DNA of 64,000 nucleotides. It comes from Leptospiraceae bacterium. GTDB lineage: Bacteria > Spirochaetota > Leptospiria > Leptospirales > Leptospiraceae. This document shows, one piece after another, positions 25,015 through 33,015 of this stretch (positions within the stretch are counted from its first letter, which is position 1; every line of letters begins with the position of its first letter). The stretch is taken from the NCBI GenBank assembly GCA_017996175.1, contig JAGOHK010000010.1, forward strand, positions 1 to 64,000. Direction: 5' to 3'. The notes below the pieces were generated by a model, which did not search any database, was not told the origin of the DNA, and was given only the letters and a program-made list of their open reading frames with translations. A program made the position numbers and the translations under genes.

Positions 25015-25890
25015 TTACTTTATATGCATATTGGATAAGATTCTTTCCATTTCATCCATATTATTGTAGCTAATCGTAATTTTCCCCTTTCCGATCTTAG
25101 AATTATGAGAAACTTTTACTTTAGCGGACAGTTTGTTTCTAATTTTGGATTCGACACTTGCAATGGCTGGATCTACATTTTCTCGCCTAGTAGAAAGAGT
25201 GGTTTTAGTATCCCAAAGCCCGGCAACATATTCTTCGACCTCTCTAACAGTAAGGGATTTTTCAACGATTTGAACTGCATAAGTTTCTAACTTGCGTTTA
25301 TCTCCAATTGACAAAAGTGGACGAGCATGACCTTCAGAAAGCTTTCCAGTTTTAATTAGTTCTTTGACTGAATCAGGAAGTTGTAAAAGGCGAATCATAT
25401 TAGAAACGGTAGAGCGATTTTTTCCCACACGAGCGGCAACTTCTGTTATCTTCATGGAAAGTTTTTCTGTGAGTTGCTGATATGCCATTGCTTCTTCAAT
25501 AGGATTCAAATCCTCTCTTTGGATGTTTTCAATAATAGATATTTCAAGCGTTTCCTTTTCGGAATAGTTTCTAACAATTGCAGGGATTTTATGAAATCCG
25601 GCTTCTTTACAGGCACGAAATCTGCGCTCACCGGATACTAGCTCGTAGCCGTCAGTAGTGCGGTTAACAACGATTGGCTGAATGAGTCCATGCTGTTTGA
25701 TGGTTTCCGAAAGTTCAGAAATGGATTCGGCTGAAAATGTTTTACGAGGTTGGTTGGGATTTAATTTAATTTCAGAAAGCTTAATTTCTTTCAGAGGAGA
25801 ATTTCCTGACGCTTCCGAATTTTCGGAACTACGACTTCCAGTTCCACCAATTAGATTACCAAGACCTTTACCTAAAACTTTTGGTTTCAT
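25015..25890 (-). CDS. parB: Chromosome partitioning protein ParB (CTPase clamp)
   Basis: A 291-residue protein with the full ParB layout. The N-terminal CTP-binding domain carries LNPNQPRKTF, HGLIQPIVV, SGERRFRA (box II) and IIENIQREDLNPIEEA. A helix-turn-helix domain follows (SMKITEVAARVGKNRSTVSN, then RLLQLPDSV and LSEGHARPLL). The C-terminal dimerisation domain ends in MERILSNMHIK. It loads on parS and slides as a clamp for origin segregation with ParA. It is 8 bases downstream of parA on the minus strand. A parS-like site is present at 30497-30512. Confidence 0.96.
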   Translation of the reverse strand: MKPKVLGKGLGNLIGGTGSRSSENSEASGNSPLKEIKLSEIKLNPNQPRKTFSAESISELSETIKQHGLIQPIVVNRTTDGYELVSGERRFRACKEAGFHKIPAIVRNYSEKETLEISIIENIQREDLNPIEEAMAYQQLTEKLSMKITEVAARVGKNRSTVSNMIRLLQLPDSVKELIKTGKLSEGHARPLLSIGDKRKLETYAVQIVEKSLTVREVEEYVAGLWDTKTTLSTRRENVDPAIASVESKIRNKLSAKVKVSHNSKIGKGKITISYNNMDEMERILSNMHIK

Positions 25891-25898
25891 TTTTTCTC

Positions 25899-26663
25899 CT
25901 ACGCATTTTGTGAAATTACTTCATCAGCCAAAGCACGATAACTTTGTGCACCGATTCCGTCTGGGTCGTAATAATTAATTGGTTTTCCAAAAGAAGGAGC
26001 TTCTCCCAGTTTGATATTTCGAGGAATCATTGTCTTGTAAACTTTCTCTTTGAAATATTCTCTTACATCATTCGCCACTTGATTTGCAAGATTCGTTCGC
26101 TTATCGTACATGGTTAAAACTACACCTTCTAATTCGAGAGAAGTATTTAGATTTTCTTGCACCAAGGAGATAATCTTCATTAGCTGCGTAAGTCCCTCAA
26201 GAGCAAAGTATTCTGTTTGCAAAGTAATCATCACACTATCAGACGCACAAAGCGCATTTACAGTAAGAACACCAAGGGATGGAGGACAATCAATTATTAT
26301 AAAATCAAACCTTGGTCTAATTGCAGTGAGAGCTTCCTTTAAACGAAATTCTTTTCGCTCTTCCGACATTAAATCAATCTCAGCTCCACTTAAATTTATA
26401 TTAGACGGAATCATGGAAAGATTTTCAATTCCTGTTTTTTGAATTGCTTCTAATGCAGAGACATCTCCAATCAAAACTTCATAAGAAGTATTTTCAATTT
26501 GATTGATATCAAGTCCGAGACCAGAGCCCGCATTCCCCTGCGGATCAATGTCTACGAGCAAAACTTTTTTCCCTCGACTAGCGAGAAAAGAACTGAGGTT
26601 AATAGATGTGGTTGTTTTTCCAACTCCTCCTTTCTGATTGCTGATCGAAATTATTTTTCCCAT
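25899..26663 (-). CDS. parA: Chromosome partitioning ATPase ParA (Soj)
   Basis: Starting at the ATG at 26663 gives 254 residues. This start has AGAGGA 4 bases upstream and opens directly with [19 protein letters not shown], the deviant Walker A motif (KGGVGKTT). The longer frame from 26699 would add 12 residues inside rsmG and is less likely. Other motifs are [32 protein letters not shown] and [18 protein letters not shown]. ParA binds DNA non-specifically in its ATP form and drives movement of ParB-parS complexes. It overlaps the rsmG end by 13 bases and precedes parB by 8 bases. Confidence 0.96.
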   Translation of the reverse strand: MGKIISISNQKGGVGKTTTSINLSSFLASRGKKVLLVDIDPQGNAGSGLGLDINQIENTSYEVLIGDVSALEAIQKTGIENLSMIPSNINLSGAEIDLMSEERKEFRLKEALTAIRPRFDFIIIDCPPSLGVLTVNALCASDSVMITLQTEYFALEGLTQLMKIISLVQENLNTSLELEGVVLTMYDKRTNLANQVANDVREYFKEKVYKTMIPRNIKLGEAPSFGKPINYYDPDGIGAQSYRALADEVISQNA

Positions 26664-27391
26664 GATGTCCTCTTGATTTCTTTGCTTATAGCTTCCCATT
26701 TTCTTGGGAAACCTTTTTTAGATTCTGCTATCTTTTTCAATACTTTCATATGCCTGTTTCCTAAAAACTCTAATTCAGGAATGTCGAAATCTTTTTCAAT
26801 TTTTAATCCAAGATTCTCGAGAAACATTTGCTCAAATTTCAAATCGTAGTTTCGCCTGCCAAGAAACGGGATAAAACAAGAATTTTGTTTTAATAACCTG
26901 CAAATCATTTCAGCAGACCATGGATATTTAATAGTAGAGCGCATGATGACTAAATCAAATTTTTCTTTAATATCTTCCACTCTTGCATAAATAAATGTTA
27001 CTTTTTGGTCTTGGTATTTCTCCGTATGAAATTTTTCTAGGATTCCAAGTCGTCTCATTTGAGAATCAACTAATGTAATATAAGGTGGATTTTTTAAAGT
27101 ATAAAAAATATATCCCGGTAATCCCGGACCAGTACCAATATCAACCAATCGGGTTTCATGTGAAACTGAATGAGCGAGAAGAATTTTATAAATGTGAATA
27201 ACTGACTCCAAAATATGTCGATCTAAAATATTTTCTGAGTCAGACTTGGAAAAAAATCCGCCGATTTCATTATAGTCCTTTAGAAATTGAAAATAGGATT
27301 CTAGTTTTTCGAAATCAAAGTAAAGCTCAAGTTGATTTGCTTGAGTTGGAAATAATTCATAAATACGAGTTTGAATTGAGTTGCTATTCAT
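26651..27391 (-). CDS. rsmG: 16S rRNA m7G527 methyltransferase RsmG (GidB)
   Basis: A 246-residue SAM-dependent methyltransferase. [12 protein letters not shown] at residues 82-93 is the SAM loop; the segments [11 protein letters not shown] (54-64), [14 protein letters not shown] and [11 protein letters not shown] follow the RsmG pattern. It methylates N7 of G527 in 16S rRNA; loss gives low-level streptomycin resistance in other bacteria. It heads the rsmG-parA-parB group, an arrangement typical of the origin region. The usual mnmG neighbour is not visible in the window. Confidence 0.9.
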   Translation of the reverse strand: MNSNSIQTRIYELFPTQANQLELYFDFEKLESYFQFLKDYNEIGGFFSKSDSENILDRHILESVIHIYKILLAHSVSHETRLVDIGTGPGLPGYIFYTLKNPPYITLVDSQMRRLGILEKFHTEKYQDQKVTFIYARVEDIKEKFDLVIMRSTIKYPWSAEMICRLLKQNSCFIPFLGRRNYDLKFEQMFLENLGLKIEKDFDIPELEFLGNRHMKVLKKIAESKKGFPRKWEAISKEIKRTSWEK

Positions 27392-27551
27392 AGAAATAAT
27401 TTAGCTTTCATTCTTTTCAAGAATAACTATTTTTTAAAAGAGTTATTTTTATTTTTATACTTTTTTGTGGATGATATGGAGTTTTGAGTATAGCTTCGCT
27501 AAAAGGCTCTCAGGATATTTGTAAAATGCTTTTAGTATTTTGAAAATTCTT

Positions 27552-28160
27552 CTAGCCAAACCTCTCCTTGTATTGAAATACCCTACCAAAAAAGAATCTA
27601 TCCCCTTCCAAATGTATCTCTCCTGAAAAATCAATCCGCAAAATCGTTGGAATTCCAGCACCCACCAAGAACTCCGAGGCAGTCTTTGCTAATTCGACTG
27701 CATCTGTTTTTAGTAGAAACACGAAAATGGCGGACATAGAAAGACCGTGGCTAACACGAAGAAGTTGCATTTCACCCCAATCGGATCCTTTTGCACGAAT
27801 ACCAACTTTCTTTAAGTTTTGATCCTTTTCTTGGTATTTGGTATTCACGTTATCATAAGAAGGAATCAGTCCATTAACGATATGAATTTTATTACTTCGG
27901 AGTAGATAACTCAGATAACCGGCAATGCTTTTGTATTTTTTTATCTTCTTTTTGAGGAGAGGAAGAAAACTTTCGGGAATCATAAGCGACGAGCTTATTT
28001 CAATAAACCACATATCCTTTGATTTATGAATTCTTTGATTATTGCTAAAAGTATTTCCGTCAGAGAAAAGTCCTTTTTTGTTTATAGCTTCTTGTTTCGT
28101 ATAGAACTCAACTTTCTTTTGGGCTCTTTCTAACACCGCAGATATTTTATTCTGGTTCAT
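27552..28160 (-). CDS. DUF1564 protein (Leptospira-type), copy 1
   Basis: A 202-residue protein. From about residue 60 it shows the DUF1564 layout: MIPESFLPLLKKKIKKYKS, GYLSYLLRS, TKYQEKDQNLKKVGIRAKG, DWGEMQLLRVSHGLSMSAIF and VFLLKTDAVEL. A second, shorter copy lies at 34143-34643 with the same order of segments. The family is, to my knowledge, restricted to Leptospira and has no assigned function. The fold looks like a small helical, perhaps DNA-binding, domain, but that is a guess. It stands alone with 160 bases to rsmG. Confidence 0.75.
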   Translation of the reverse strand: MNQNKISAVLERAQKKVEFYTKQEAINKKGLFSDGNTFSNNQRIHKSKDMWFIEISSSLMIPESFLPLLKKKIKKYKSIAGYLSYLLRSNKIHIVNGLIPSYDNVNTKYQEKDQNLKKVGIRAKGSDWGEMQLLRVSHGLSMSAIFVFLLKTDAVELAKTASEFLVGAGIPTILRIDFSGEIHLEGDRFFFGRVFQYKERFG

Positions 28161-28303
28161 TTATATTCTCCTAAAATAATTAGCGCAGAAAGTTCTAGGA
28201 ATGTGCAGATTTTTTTATAACTATTACGCCTTTCGTAAAAAAAAAAATGGGACTATGTAAAAACAAAACGTTCCTTTACTCCGAGCGACAGGGATCGAGT
28301 GGA

Positions 28304-28473
28304 TGAATTTGTGAAAAACTTTGTATATTAATGCTGAGTTAATTTCGAAAAATTCTTTTTCACAAATTCAGGAAGGAGAGCCCGTTCGTAGGAATTGTTT
28401 CCCTCTTACTTTTCATTAAACAAAAATAACAGAAAGACAATCCTAAAATTTTTAGTTGAAACAATTCCTACGA
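28304..28473. repeat. Two adjacent inverted repeats in an intergenic stretch
   Basis: The 386-base gap 28161-28546 has no gene that I can support. It holds two hairpin-forming pairs. TGAATTTGTGAAAAA (28304-28318) pairs with its complement at 28356-28370, and TCGTAGGAATTGTTTC (28386-28401) pairs with its complement at 28458-28473. All four arms are perfect matches. GC-rich words such as CCGAGCGACAGGGATCGAG nearby look foreign to the AT-rich setting. This may be a non-autonomous repeat element; the promoter of the Spy-ECF operon should lie in the last 70 bases. Confidence 0.55.
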
Positions 28474-28546
28474 GTCGCCCAGAAACTTTTGAAAGTGGAA
28501 CCTTTCAAAAATATTTAGGTCTTAATTTCAAAACAAGGAGATAAGA

Positions 28547-28966
28547 ATGAAATATCTTATAAAAATATTTTCTTTAGCATTGATTGCGGTCTTTGCTTTT
28601 TCCAATTGTCGCCATCGTTCTTTGGAGCAAAGAGCTGAGTGGATTGTAAAAAAGATTTCTAGTGATTTAAGTTTAGATGACAAACAAAAATCGGAACTGA
28701 ATCGAATTAAAAAGGAAATTCTGGATAAAAAGAAAGAATTAGATGTAAAACTAATTCCAGAAGAAATTATCGACCAGATTCGTCTAACACAGATAGACGA
28801 AGCAAAAGTTAATAAGGCATTCGAAACGAGTGGGACTAAGAGAGACCAGATGAGAATTTTTATGGTTAAAAAGTTTACCGAGTTTCATGCAGTGCTTACT
28901 CCCGAGCAAAGAAATAAACTTGCCGATAGGATTACTGGGCTTCTAAAAAAACATAGTCATGACTAA
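28547..28966 (+). CDS. Spy/CpxP-like periplasmic lipoprotein, putative metal or stress sensor
   Basis: A 139-residue protein with a lipoprotein signal peptide: hydrophobic residues 5-18 and then FSNC, giving a lipidated Cys20 or so. The mature part is nearly all helical, with WIVKKISSDLSLDDKQKSEL, a central charged helix and FHAVLTPEQRNKL, which is the LTxxQ-type motif of Spy/CpxP/CnrX proteins. It has AAGGAGA upstream. It overlaps the ECF sigma gene by 8 bases. By analogy with CnrX of Cupriavidus it may sense metal or envelope stress and signal to the sigma factor; this is inference from domain type and gene order. Confidence 0.75.
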   Translation: MKYLIKIFSLALIAVFAFSNCRHRSLEQRAEWIVKKISSDLSLDDKQKSELNRIKKEILDKKKELDVKLIPEEIIDQIRLTQIDEAKVNKAFETSGTKRDQMRIFMVKKFTEFHAVLTPEQRNKLADRITGLLKKHSHD

Positions 28967-29465
28967 CTCTGAATTTTCTGAAATCGTAAACTCTACTAAA
29001 ACGATTGTTCTTTCTGCGATTGAAAAAAATCTCGCAGAAAGATTTTTTCATTCTATAGATGATGTTGTGCAGGAAACTTATTTGCGTGCCTACAAGGCTC
29101 TTGTTAGTGGAAAGTTTCGCGAGGAGTCTAAACTTTCTACTTGGCTTTATACTATTGCCAAAAATGAATCTTACAGAATGAATCAAAAGTTGATGCGAGA
29201 AGAAAAAAAATTAGAAAAGGTTACTCTGAAATTAAAAGAAGGAGAATCTTCGGAAAATTCTTTTTCAGAAAAACCAAATTTATTAATCCAATATTTAAAA
29301 CAGATCCCAGAAAAATACAAAACTATTCTTCAACATTACTCTGACGGTTTTTCGGAAAAAGAAATTGCTGAAAAATTATCTATCAAGCCGGGAACTGTGA
29401 AGTCGCGAGCGTTTCGTGGGAAAGAACTTTTAAGAAAAATTGCTTTTATGGGAGATAAAGAATGA
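28959..29465 (+). CDS. ECF-type RNA polymerase sigma factor
   Basis: A 168-residue protein with sigma region 2 (about 10-75: SIDDVVQETYLRAYKAL, STWLYTIAKNESYRM) and region 4 (about 110-165: IPEKYKTILQHYSDGFSEKE, IKPGTVKSRAFRGKELL). Regions 1.1 and 3 are missing, as expected for the ECF class. It sits between a Spy-like lipoprotein (8-base overlap) and a small membrane protein (4-base overlap), so all three should be made from one mRNA. Anti-sigma control by the small membrane protein is the simplest reading. Confidence 0.9.
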   Translation: MTNSEFSEIVNSTKTIVLSAIEKNLAERFFHSIDDVVQETYLRAYKALVSGKFREESKLSTWLYTIAKNESYRMNQKLMREEKKLEKVTLKLKEGESSENSFSEKPNLLIQYLKQIPEKYKTILQHYSDGFSEKEIAEKLSIKPGTVKSRAFRGKELLRKIAFMGDKE

Positions 29466-29788
29466 ACCACCAAGAATCATATTCACCAGAAATCCAATCT
29501 CGAATTGATAGCTCCGAATGGAGTGAAAAAATTGCACAAAATGTTTCCATTAAATACGGTCGTATACAATTCAGGAATAGAATTATTCTTTCTACTTTGG
29601 GTATTTTTCTTTTAAGTCTTTTTTCTTTCTTTGGCTTTTTTGTGGAGAGTGAATTTTTAAATCCTACCTTAACTGAACTAGATACAATTCGTTTACTTCT
29701 CTCTGATGATTTTTTTTCTTTGTATGAATCTGTATACCAAGAAGATTCTCTTTCTTCTCTAATTGATCCGATTTCCTTTTTTCGTTAA
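29462..29788 (+). CDS. Small single-pass membrane protein, candidate anti-sigma factor
   Basis: A 108-residue protein. Residues 1 to about 42 are polar and would be cytoplasmic; a membrane helix covers about 43-64 (ILSTLGIFLLSLFSFFGFFV); about 44 acidic residues follow outside. It shares ATGA with the end of the ECF gene. Size and topology equal those of CnrY-type anti-sigma proteins, which hold the sigma factor with a short cytoplasmic segment. No HxxxCxxC zinc anti-sigma motif is present. Function is inferred from context only. Confidence 0.6.
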   Translation: MNHQESYSPEIQSRIDSSEWSEKIAQNVSIKYGRIQFRNRIILSTLGIFLLSLFSFFGFFVESEFLNPTLTELDTIRLLLSDDFFSLYESVYQEDSLSSLIDPISFFR

Positions 29789-29832
29789 GTCACTTCCTAA
29801 ATTAATTTTTGATTTCGTCGATACAAGTATCT

Positions 29833-30561
29833 ATGAAATCAAAAATACTTTTTCTTTTTTTTCTAACTTCAAACTTAATCGCATTCACGCCAGGGAAGTG
29901 GTCTTATCTAGATCGTTTTACGGTGGGTTCTGATAAATCTGGTCCCGTTTCTGAAACTGTAAAAAATCGGACAGGGCAAGTTGTTTATTCTGCGACTTAT
30001 GAATACAATGCTGAGGGGAAATTAGCAAAAGAAAAATTTGTAAATATGAAAGGCGAGCCGGATGGTGAAATTATTTATACTTATGAAAACGGGAAACTAA
30101 AAAGTGAAGAGTTGTTTGCTCCGGATAAATCTTCACAAGAGAAAAAAACATTTCAATATACTCAATCAGGTTCTTTGAAGGAAATCAATGTTGTTCTCGG
30201 TAATGCAAAAGGTCTACTACGACATCGGATTATTTCTATGAATGAAAGTTTTGTTACTGAATGTGAAACTAAGTGGGAAGAAGAAGGAAACCAAGAATCC
30301 TTCTCTACGAAAAAAGATGTTCTAGATGAAAATGTTTTCATTCAGGAAATTTTCGATGAAAAGAAAAAATCCATTGGTTCGATTCGCTATTACTATGACA
30401 ACAAAGGACGATTGGAAAAAAGAGAGAATACTCAGTCAGGAACAAAAAGAATGCAGATTTTGACCTACGATGAATCAGGTCGATTAATTAGCTTTTCGTT
30501 TCACGTGAAACAGGATGAGAATTGGGTCTTGGTGAAAACTCATTATCTAGGTTATAAATAG
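29833..30561 (+). CDS. Exported YD/RHS-like repeat protein
   Basis: Using the ATG at 29833 gives 242 residues with a signal peptide (1 to about 17, MKSKILFLFFLTSNLIAF). A TTG at 29809 would add eight residues ahead of the hydrophobic core and is less likely. The mature part has repeated strand pairs with a Y-x-Y-(N/D)-x-x-G-K/R-L pattern: TYEYNAEGKLAKE, TYENGKLKSE, YYYDNKGRLEKRE and TYDESGRLISF. This is the YD-repeat pattern in an isolated short form. It is probably periplasmic or surface-bound. Its 3' part contains the parS-like sequence at 30497-30512. Confidence 0.6.
   Translation: MKSKILFLFFLTSNLIAFTPGKWSYLDRFTVGSDKSGPVSETVKNRTGQVVYSATYEYNAEGKLAKEKFVNMKGEPDGEIIYTYENGKLKSEELFAPDKSSQEKKTFQYTQSGSLKEINVVLGNAKGLLRHRIISMNESFVTECETKWEEEGNQESFSTKKDVLDENVFIQEIFDEKKKSIGSIRYYYDNKGRLEKRENTQSGTKRMQILTYDESGRLISFSFHVKQDENWVLVKTHYLGYK
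30497..30512. promoter_or_regulatory. parS: parS-like centromere site for ParB
   Basis: CGTTTCACGTGAAACA differs from the bacterial parS consensus TGTTTCACGTGAAACA only at the first base, and its 14-base core is a perfect palindrome. It lies within the coding sequence of the YD-repeat protein, 4.6 kb from parB. ParB with the standard helix-turn-helix is encoded in the same window. Placement in a coding region near the origin is normal for parS. Confidence 0.85.
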
Positions 30562-30610
30562 ATCCGTAACATTAATGTCAGATCACTAAAAACTTTCGCT
30601 CGCATGAATT

Positions 30611-31606
30611 TCACTTTTCAATATCTCCTTCCGCTTTTTTTGTATCTTCGTTTGACTTTGTATTTATTTTATTTAATAACTTTGTCATTCCTTCTGCAAT
30701 CATGTTTACTGTCATGTTGATTGCCTCTCCGTAATTCACTCCTACCAAAAGCTTAGTTATCATTTTCTTCAAAGCTAAATCAAAAGGCATTTGATAATCA
30801 TTCCAATCTACTTGAAACTTATAATCCAACTTTTTCTTTTCAATATTTTCTTCTTCTTTGTTCGGATTTCGATTGATTTGTCCGAGTGTGCCTTCGAATT
30901 CTGTTTTGTTTTTGTTATGCTTAAAGGAAACATCTAAGTCTATTTTGTTTTTTAGAAATCCAACCGAGATTAAATCCAAGTTTGCTAACTTCGCCCAAGT
31001 CACTCCTTGCACTTGCAAGCTGCCTGCTCCATTTTCACAACTAGATAGTATATCCCCTGAATCTATTTTACAATAAGCATACTCTGAATCAAAAATAAGC
31101 CTGAGCGGGATTCCTAAATCTATTTGTGCATTGTCGATTTCGATATTTTCTATTTTAGAATGGTAAAGCGGAAATACAGTTCTATCTTCAATTTCAATAA
31201 ATCCTTTTTTTAGGTTCGCAGACTTCAAAACAACTCGACCAATCGGCGGCATATATTTCATTTTTTGAATTGAAGGAATTCGATTTACATATTTCATATC
31301 AGGCTCAATCAACAGAAAATTATGAATCCGAACTTTTCCTATTATCAGGTAAAATGGATTCACCCAAAAAAAGATTCGTTTGATTTTCAATTTTACAATA
31401 TCAGTTTTATTAAACCCGCTCGTCTTTAGTTCTAAATCTTTAGCGTAGAAAAGAAAGAATGGGATTATAAAACCAGCGACAGGCATTTTCACTAAGAGAT
31501 ACTTTTTGAAAAAAGTATTTACTATGAGCATTACCATCGGTCCCAAAAGCAAGACCTGAATGAAGAGTAAAATGTAAAGTAAGTAGAACAGAATTTCTGA
31601 TTTCAT
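30611..31606 (-). CDS. Hypothetical membrane-anchored protein, AsmA/DUF748-like
   Basis: From the ATG at 31606 the product has 331 residues; a TTG at 31642 would add 12. Two hydrophobic stretches lie near the N terminus (SEILFYLLYILLFIQVLLLG and AGFIIPFFLFY). The rest is beta-rich, with segments VRIHNFLLIEPDMKYVNR and SKIENIEIDNAQIDL that recall AsmA/TamB-type or DUF748 proteins, in which an N-terminal helix anchors long beta structures in the periplasm. The last 40 residues are Lys/Glu-rich. Neither start has a clear ribosome site. The family call is tentative. Confidence 0.5.
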   Translation of the reverse strand: MKSEILFYLLYILLFIQVLLLGPMVMLIVNTFFKKYLLVKMPVAGFIIPFFLFYAKDLELKTSGFNKTDIVKLKIKRIFFWVNPFYLIIGKVRIHNFLLIEPDMKYVNRIPSIQKMKYMPPIGRVVLKSANLKKGFIEIEDRTVFPLYHSKIENIEIDNAQIDLGIPLRLIFDSEYAYCKIDSGDILSSCENGAGSLQVQGVTWAKLANLDLISVGFLKNKIDLDVSFKHNKNKTEFEGTLGQINRNPNKEEENIEKKKLDYKFQVDWNDYQMPFDLALKKMITKLLVGVNYGEAINMTVNMIAEGMTKLLNKINTKSNEDTKKAEGDIEK

Positions 31607-31694
31607 AGAATTTTGAAAAGTTAAATTAGAGTAATATCGCAAGATAGAAATGTAAACTCTTTTATATGGTCAAAGCGGAATGCGGAAACCTTAG

Positions 31695-31884
31695 AAGATT
31701 ACCACCGATCGCTATCGCTAACACCGATAAAGGAACGATAAAAGATACGATATTTTTTTTCTTAGGGTATGGAGTTTGAAAAAACGCGATTAAAGGACGA
31801 ACGTGATGAAGCGAACTGAAATATCGTAAACCAAAGCATCATCGGCATTTATCGGTGTCCTCGGTGTTCATCGGTGGTAATCTT
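31695..31884. repeat. Imperfect 190-base inverted-repeat element
   Basis: The gap 31643-31963 has no gene. AAGATTACCACCGAT (31695-31709) is exactly complementary to 31870-31884; ACACCGATAAA (31721-31731) is complementary to the TTTATCGGTGT at 31848-31858; and an ACGATATTT/AAATATCGT pair lies further inside. The outer parts therefore fold into one long hairpin. Short repeats of the ATCGGTGTTCATCGGTGGT kind are, from general experience, common intergenic elements in several phyla. No flanking target duplication or transposase is visible. Confidence 0.6.
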
Positions 31885-31986
31885 TTAATCTTTATCCGAC
31901 ATAAATTAGAAACAAAAAAGAAAACTTACTTTGTATTATTTTAATTGAAAGAAAGAGGTAAGTTTGAAAATTAATATCTATCCAAC

Positions 31987-33015
31987 TTGGTTAAAGTCTT
32001 TTTGAACAATATAGAACACAACAAAGAAGTTTTCGAAATTCAAAACTCAGATATCAATGTCCCTGAAATCATGGCAGAAATTGAATCGAGTTTAAAAAAG
32101 CGTCCTATCGACAAAAATGAAATCGAACGAATTGCAAAACTAAAACTCTCAGCTGACACTCCCGCTGGTCATCGTGAATTTGATCCATCCTTGACTGCAA
32201 ATCTTTTTGAAAAAGGAATTGCCCCACCTAAGTTTACAAATCCTCGATTGTGGTTTATCCGCGGACCTTTGAAATGGGCGATTGTTAAGTTCACAGACCT
32301 CTATTCTCTCGTTGACAAAAAACTTTCTGAGAATCGCATCAAAGCATTCTATTCTGTCCTTCATGAATTAATTTTATTAAAAACCAAAAATCAAAGGTTA
32401 GAAAATAAATTCAATGAATTGTATAAACATGTAGTTGAACTAAAAACATCTTCTCGACCTGGATTTTTTCAAAATGAATACTACGATAACAACCGACCAC
32501 TAGAAGAAAGTTTTAACAAAAGTAATTTGCGTATTCTTTCTTTCTTAAAAAAAGACAAACCCACTTTAGTCCTACTTCCTGATTGGGAAAATTTTTTAAA
32601 TTTATTAAAAGTAAATCGAATTTCCTTTCACGCTCTTGTTCAAAATAAAATCCAGTTCGATTACATCAAAAAACAAATCACAAATGAAGTTTCGATTACT
32701 AATTCGATTCAAACTTTTCAGGATTATAAAAATTATTCTAACCTAATTTTGCATTGCAATGCCTGTCTTCTTCCTGCTTGGATTTTAGAAACTTTACTTC
32801 TTTCTTGGAAGGAAAATACAGATAGTGGAACTGGATGCTTTATTCGTTTTTCCAATTCTTCACTTAACTTCCATTCTCCCTTTCAAGAAAATTATCAGAC
32901 TCGAATTGATTTAAAGAAACTTCTTTCTTATTTAAAAGAACTTGAATTTAAAAATATAATTTCGCATTCTGTTGAGAAAGACGAAATGGAATTAATCAGT
33001 TTTACTCTTCCATGA
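31987..33015 (+). CDS. Glycan-cluster hypothetical protein, possible frameshift at the 5' end
   Basis: The open frame from the TTG at 31987 gives 342 residues, with no Shine-Dalgarno sequence. A well-placed GAGG (31954-31957) instead serves a TTG at 31964, whose frame (LKINIYPTWLKSF) stops after 13 codons at a T5 run (31999-32003). One more T would join that start to this frame. The segment SDINVPEIMAEIESSLKKR recalls N termini of methyltransferase or glycosyltransferase proteins in surface polysaccharide clusters. The C-terminal 150 residues are alpha/beta and could be a decayed SAM-methyltransferase fold without its glycine loop. It overlaps the next glycosyltransferase by 4 bases. Confidence 0.55.
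   Translation: MVKVFLNNIEHNKEVFEIQNSDINVPEIMAEIESSLKKRPIDKNEIERIAKLKLSADTPAGHREFDPSLTANLFEKGIAPPKFTNPRLWFIRGPLKWAIVKFTDLYSLVDKKLSENRIKAFYSVLHELILLKTKNQRLENKFNELYKHVVELKTSSRPGFFQNEYYDNNRPLEESFNKSNLRILSFLKKDKPTLVLLPDWENFLNLLKVNRISFHALVQNKIQFDYIKKQITNEVSITNSIQTFQDYKNYSNLILHCNACLLPAWILETLLLSWKENTDSGTGCFIRFSNSSLNFHSPFQENYQTRIDLKKLLSYLKELEFKNIISHSVEKDEMELISFTLP

Noticed and set aside
26664-26699. Upstream start for ParA
   Set aside because: The ATG at 26663 has AGAGGA at proper distance and begins with the conserved N terminus.
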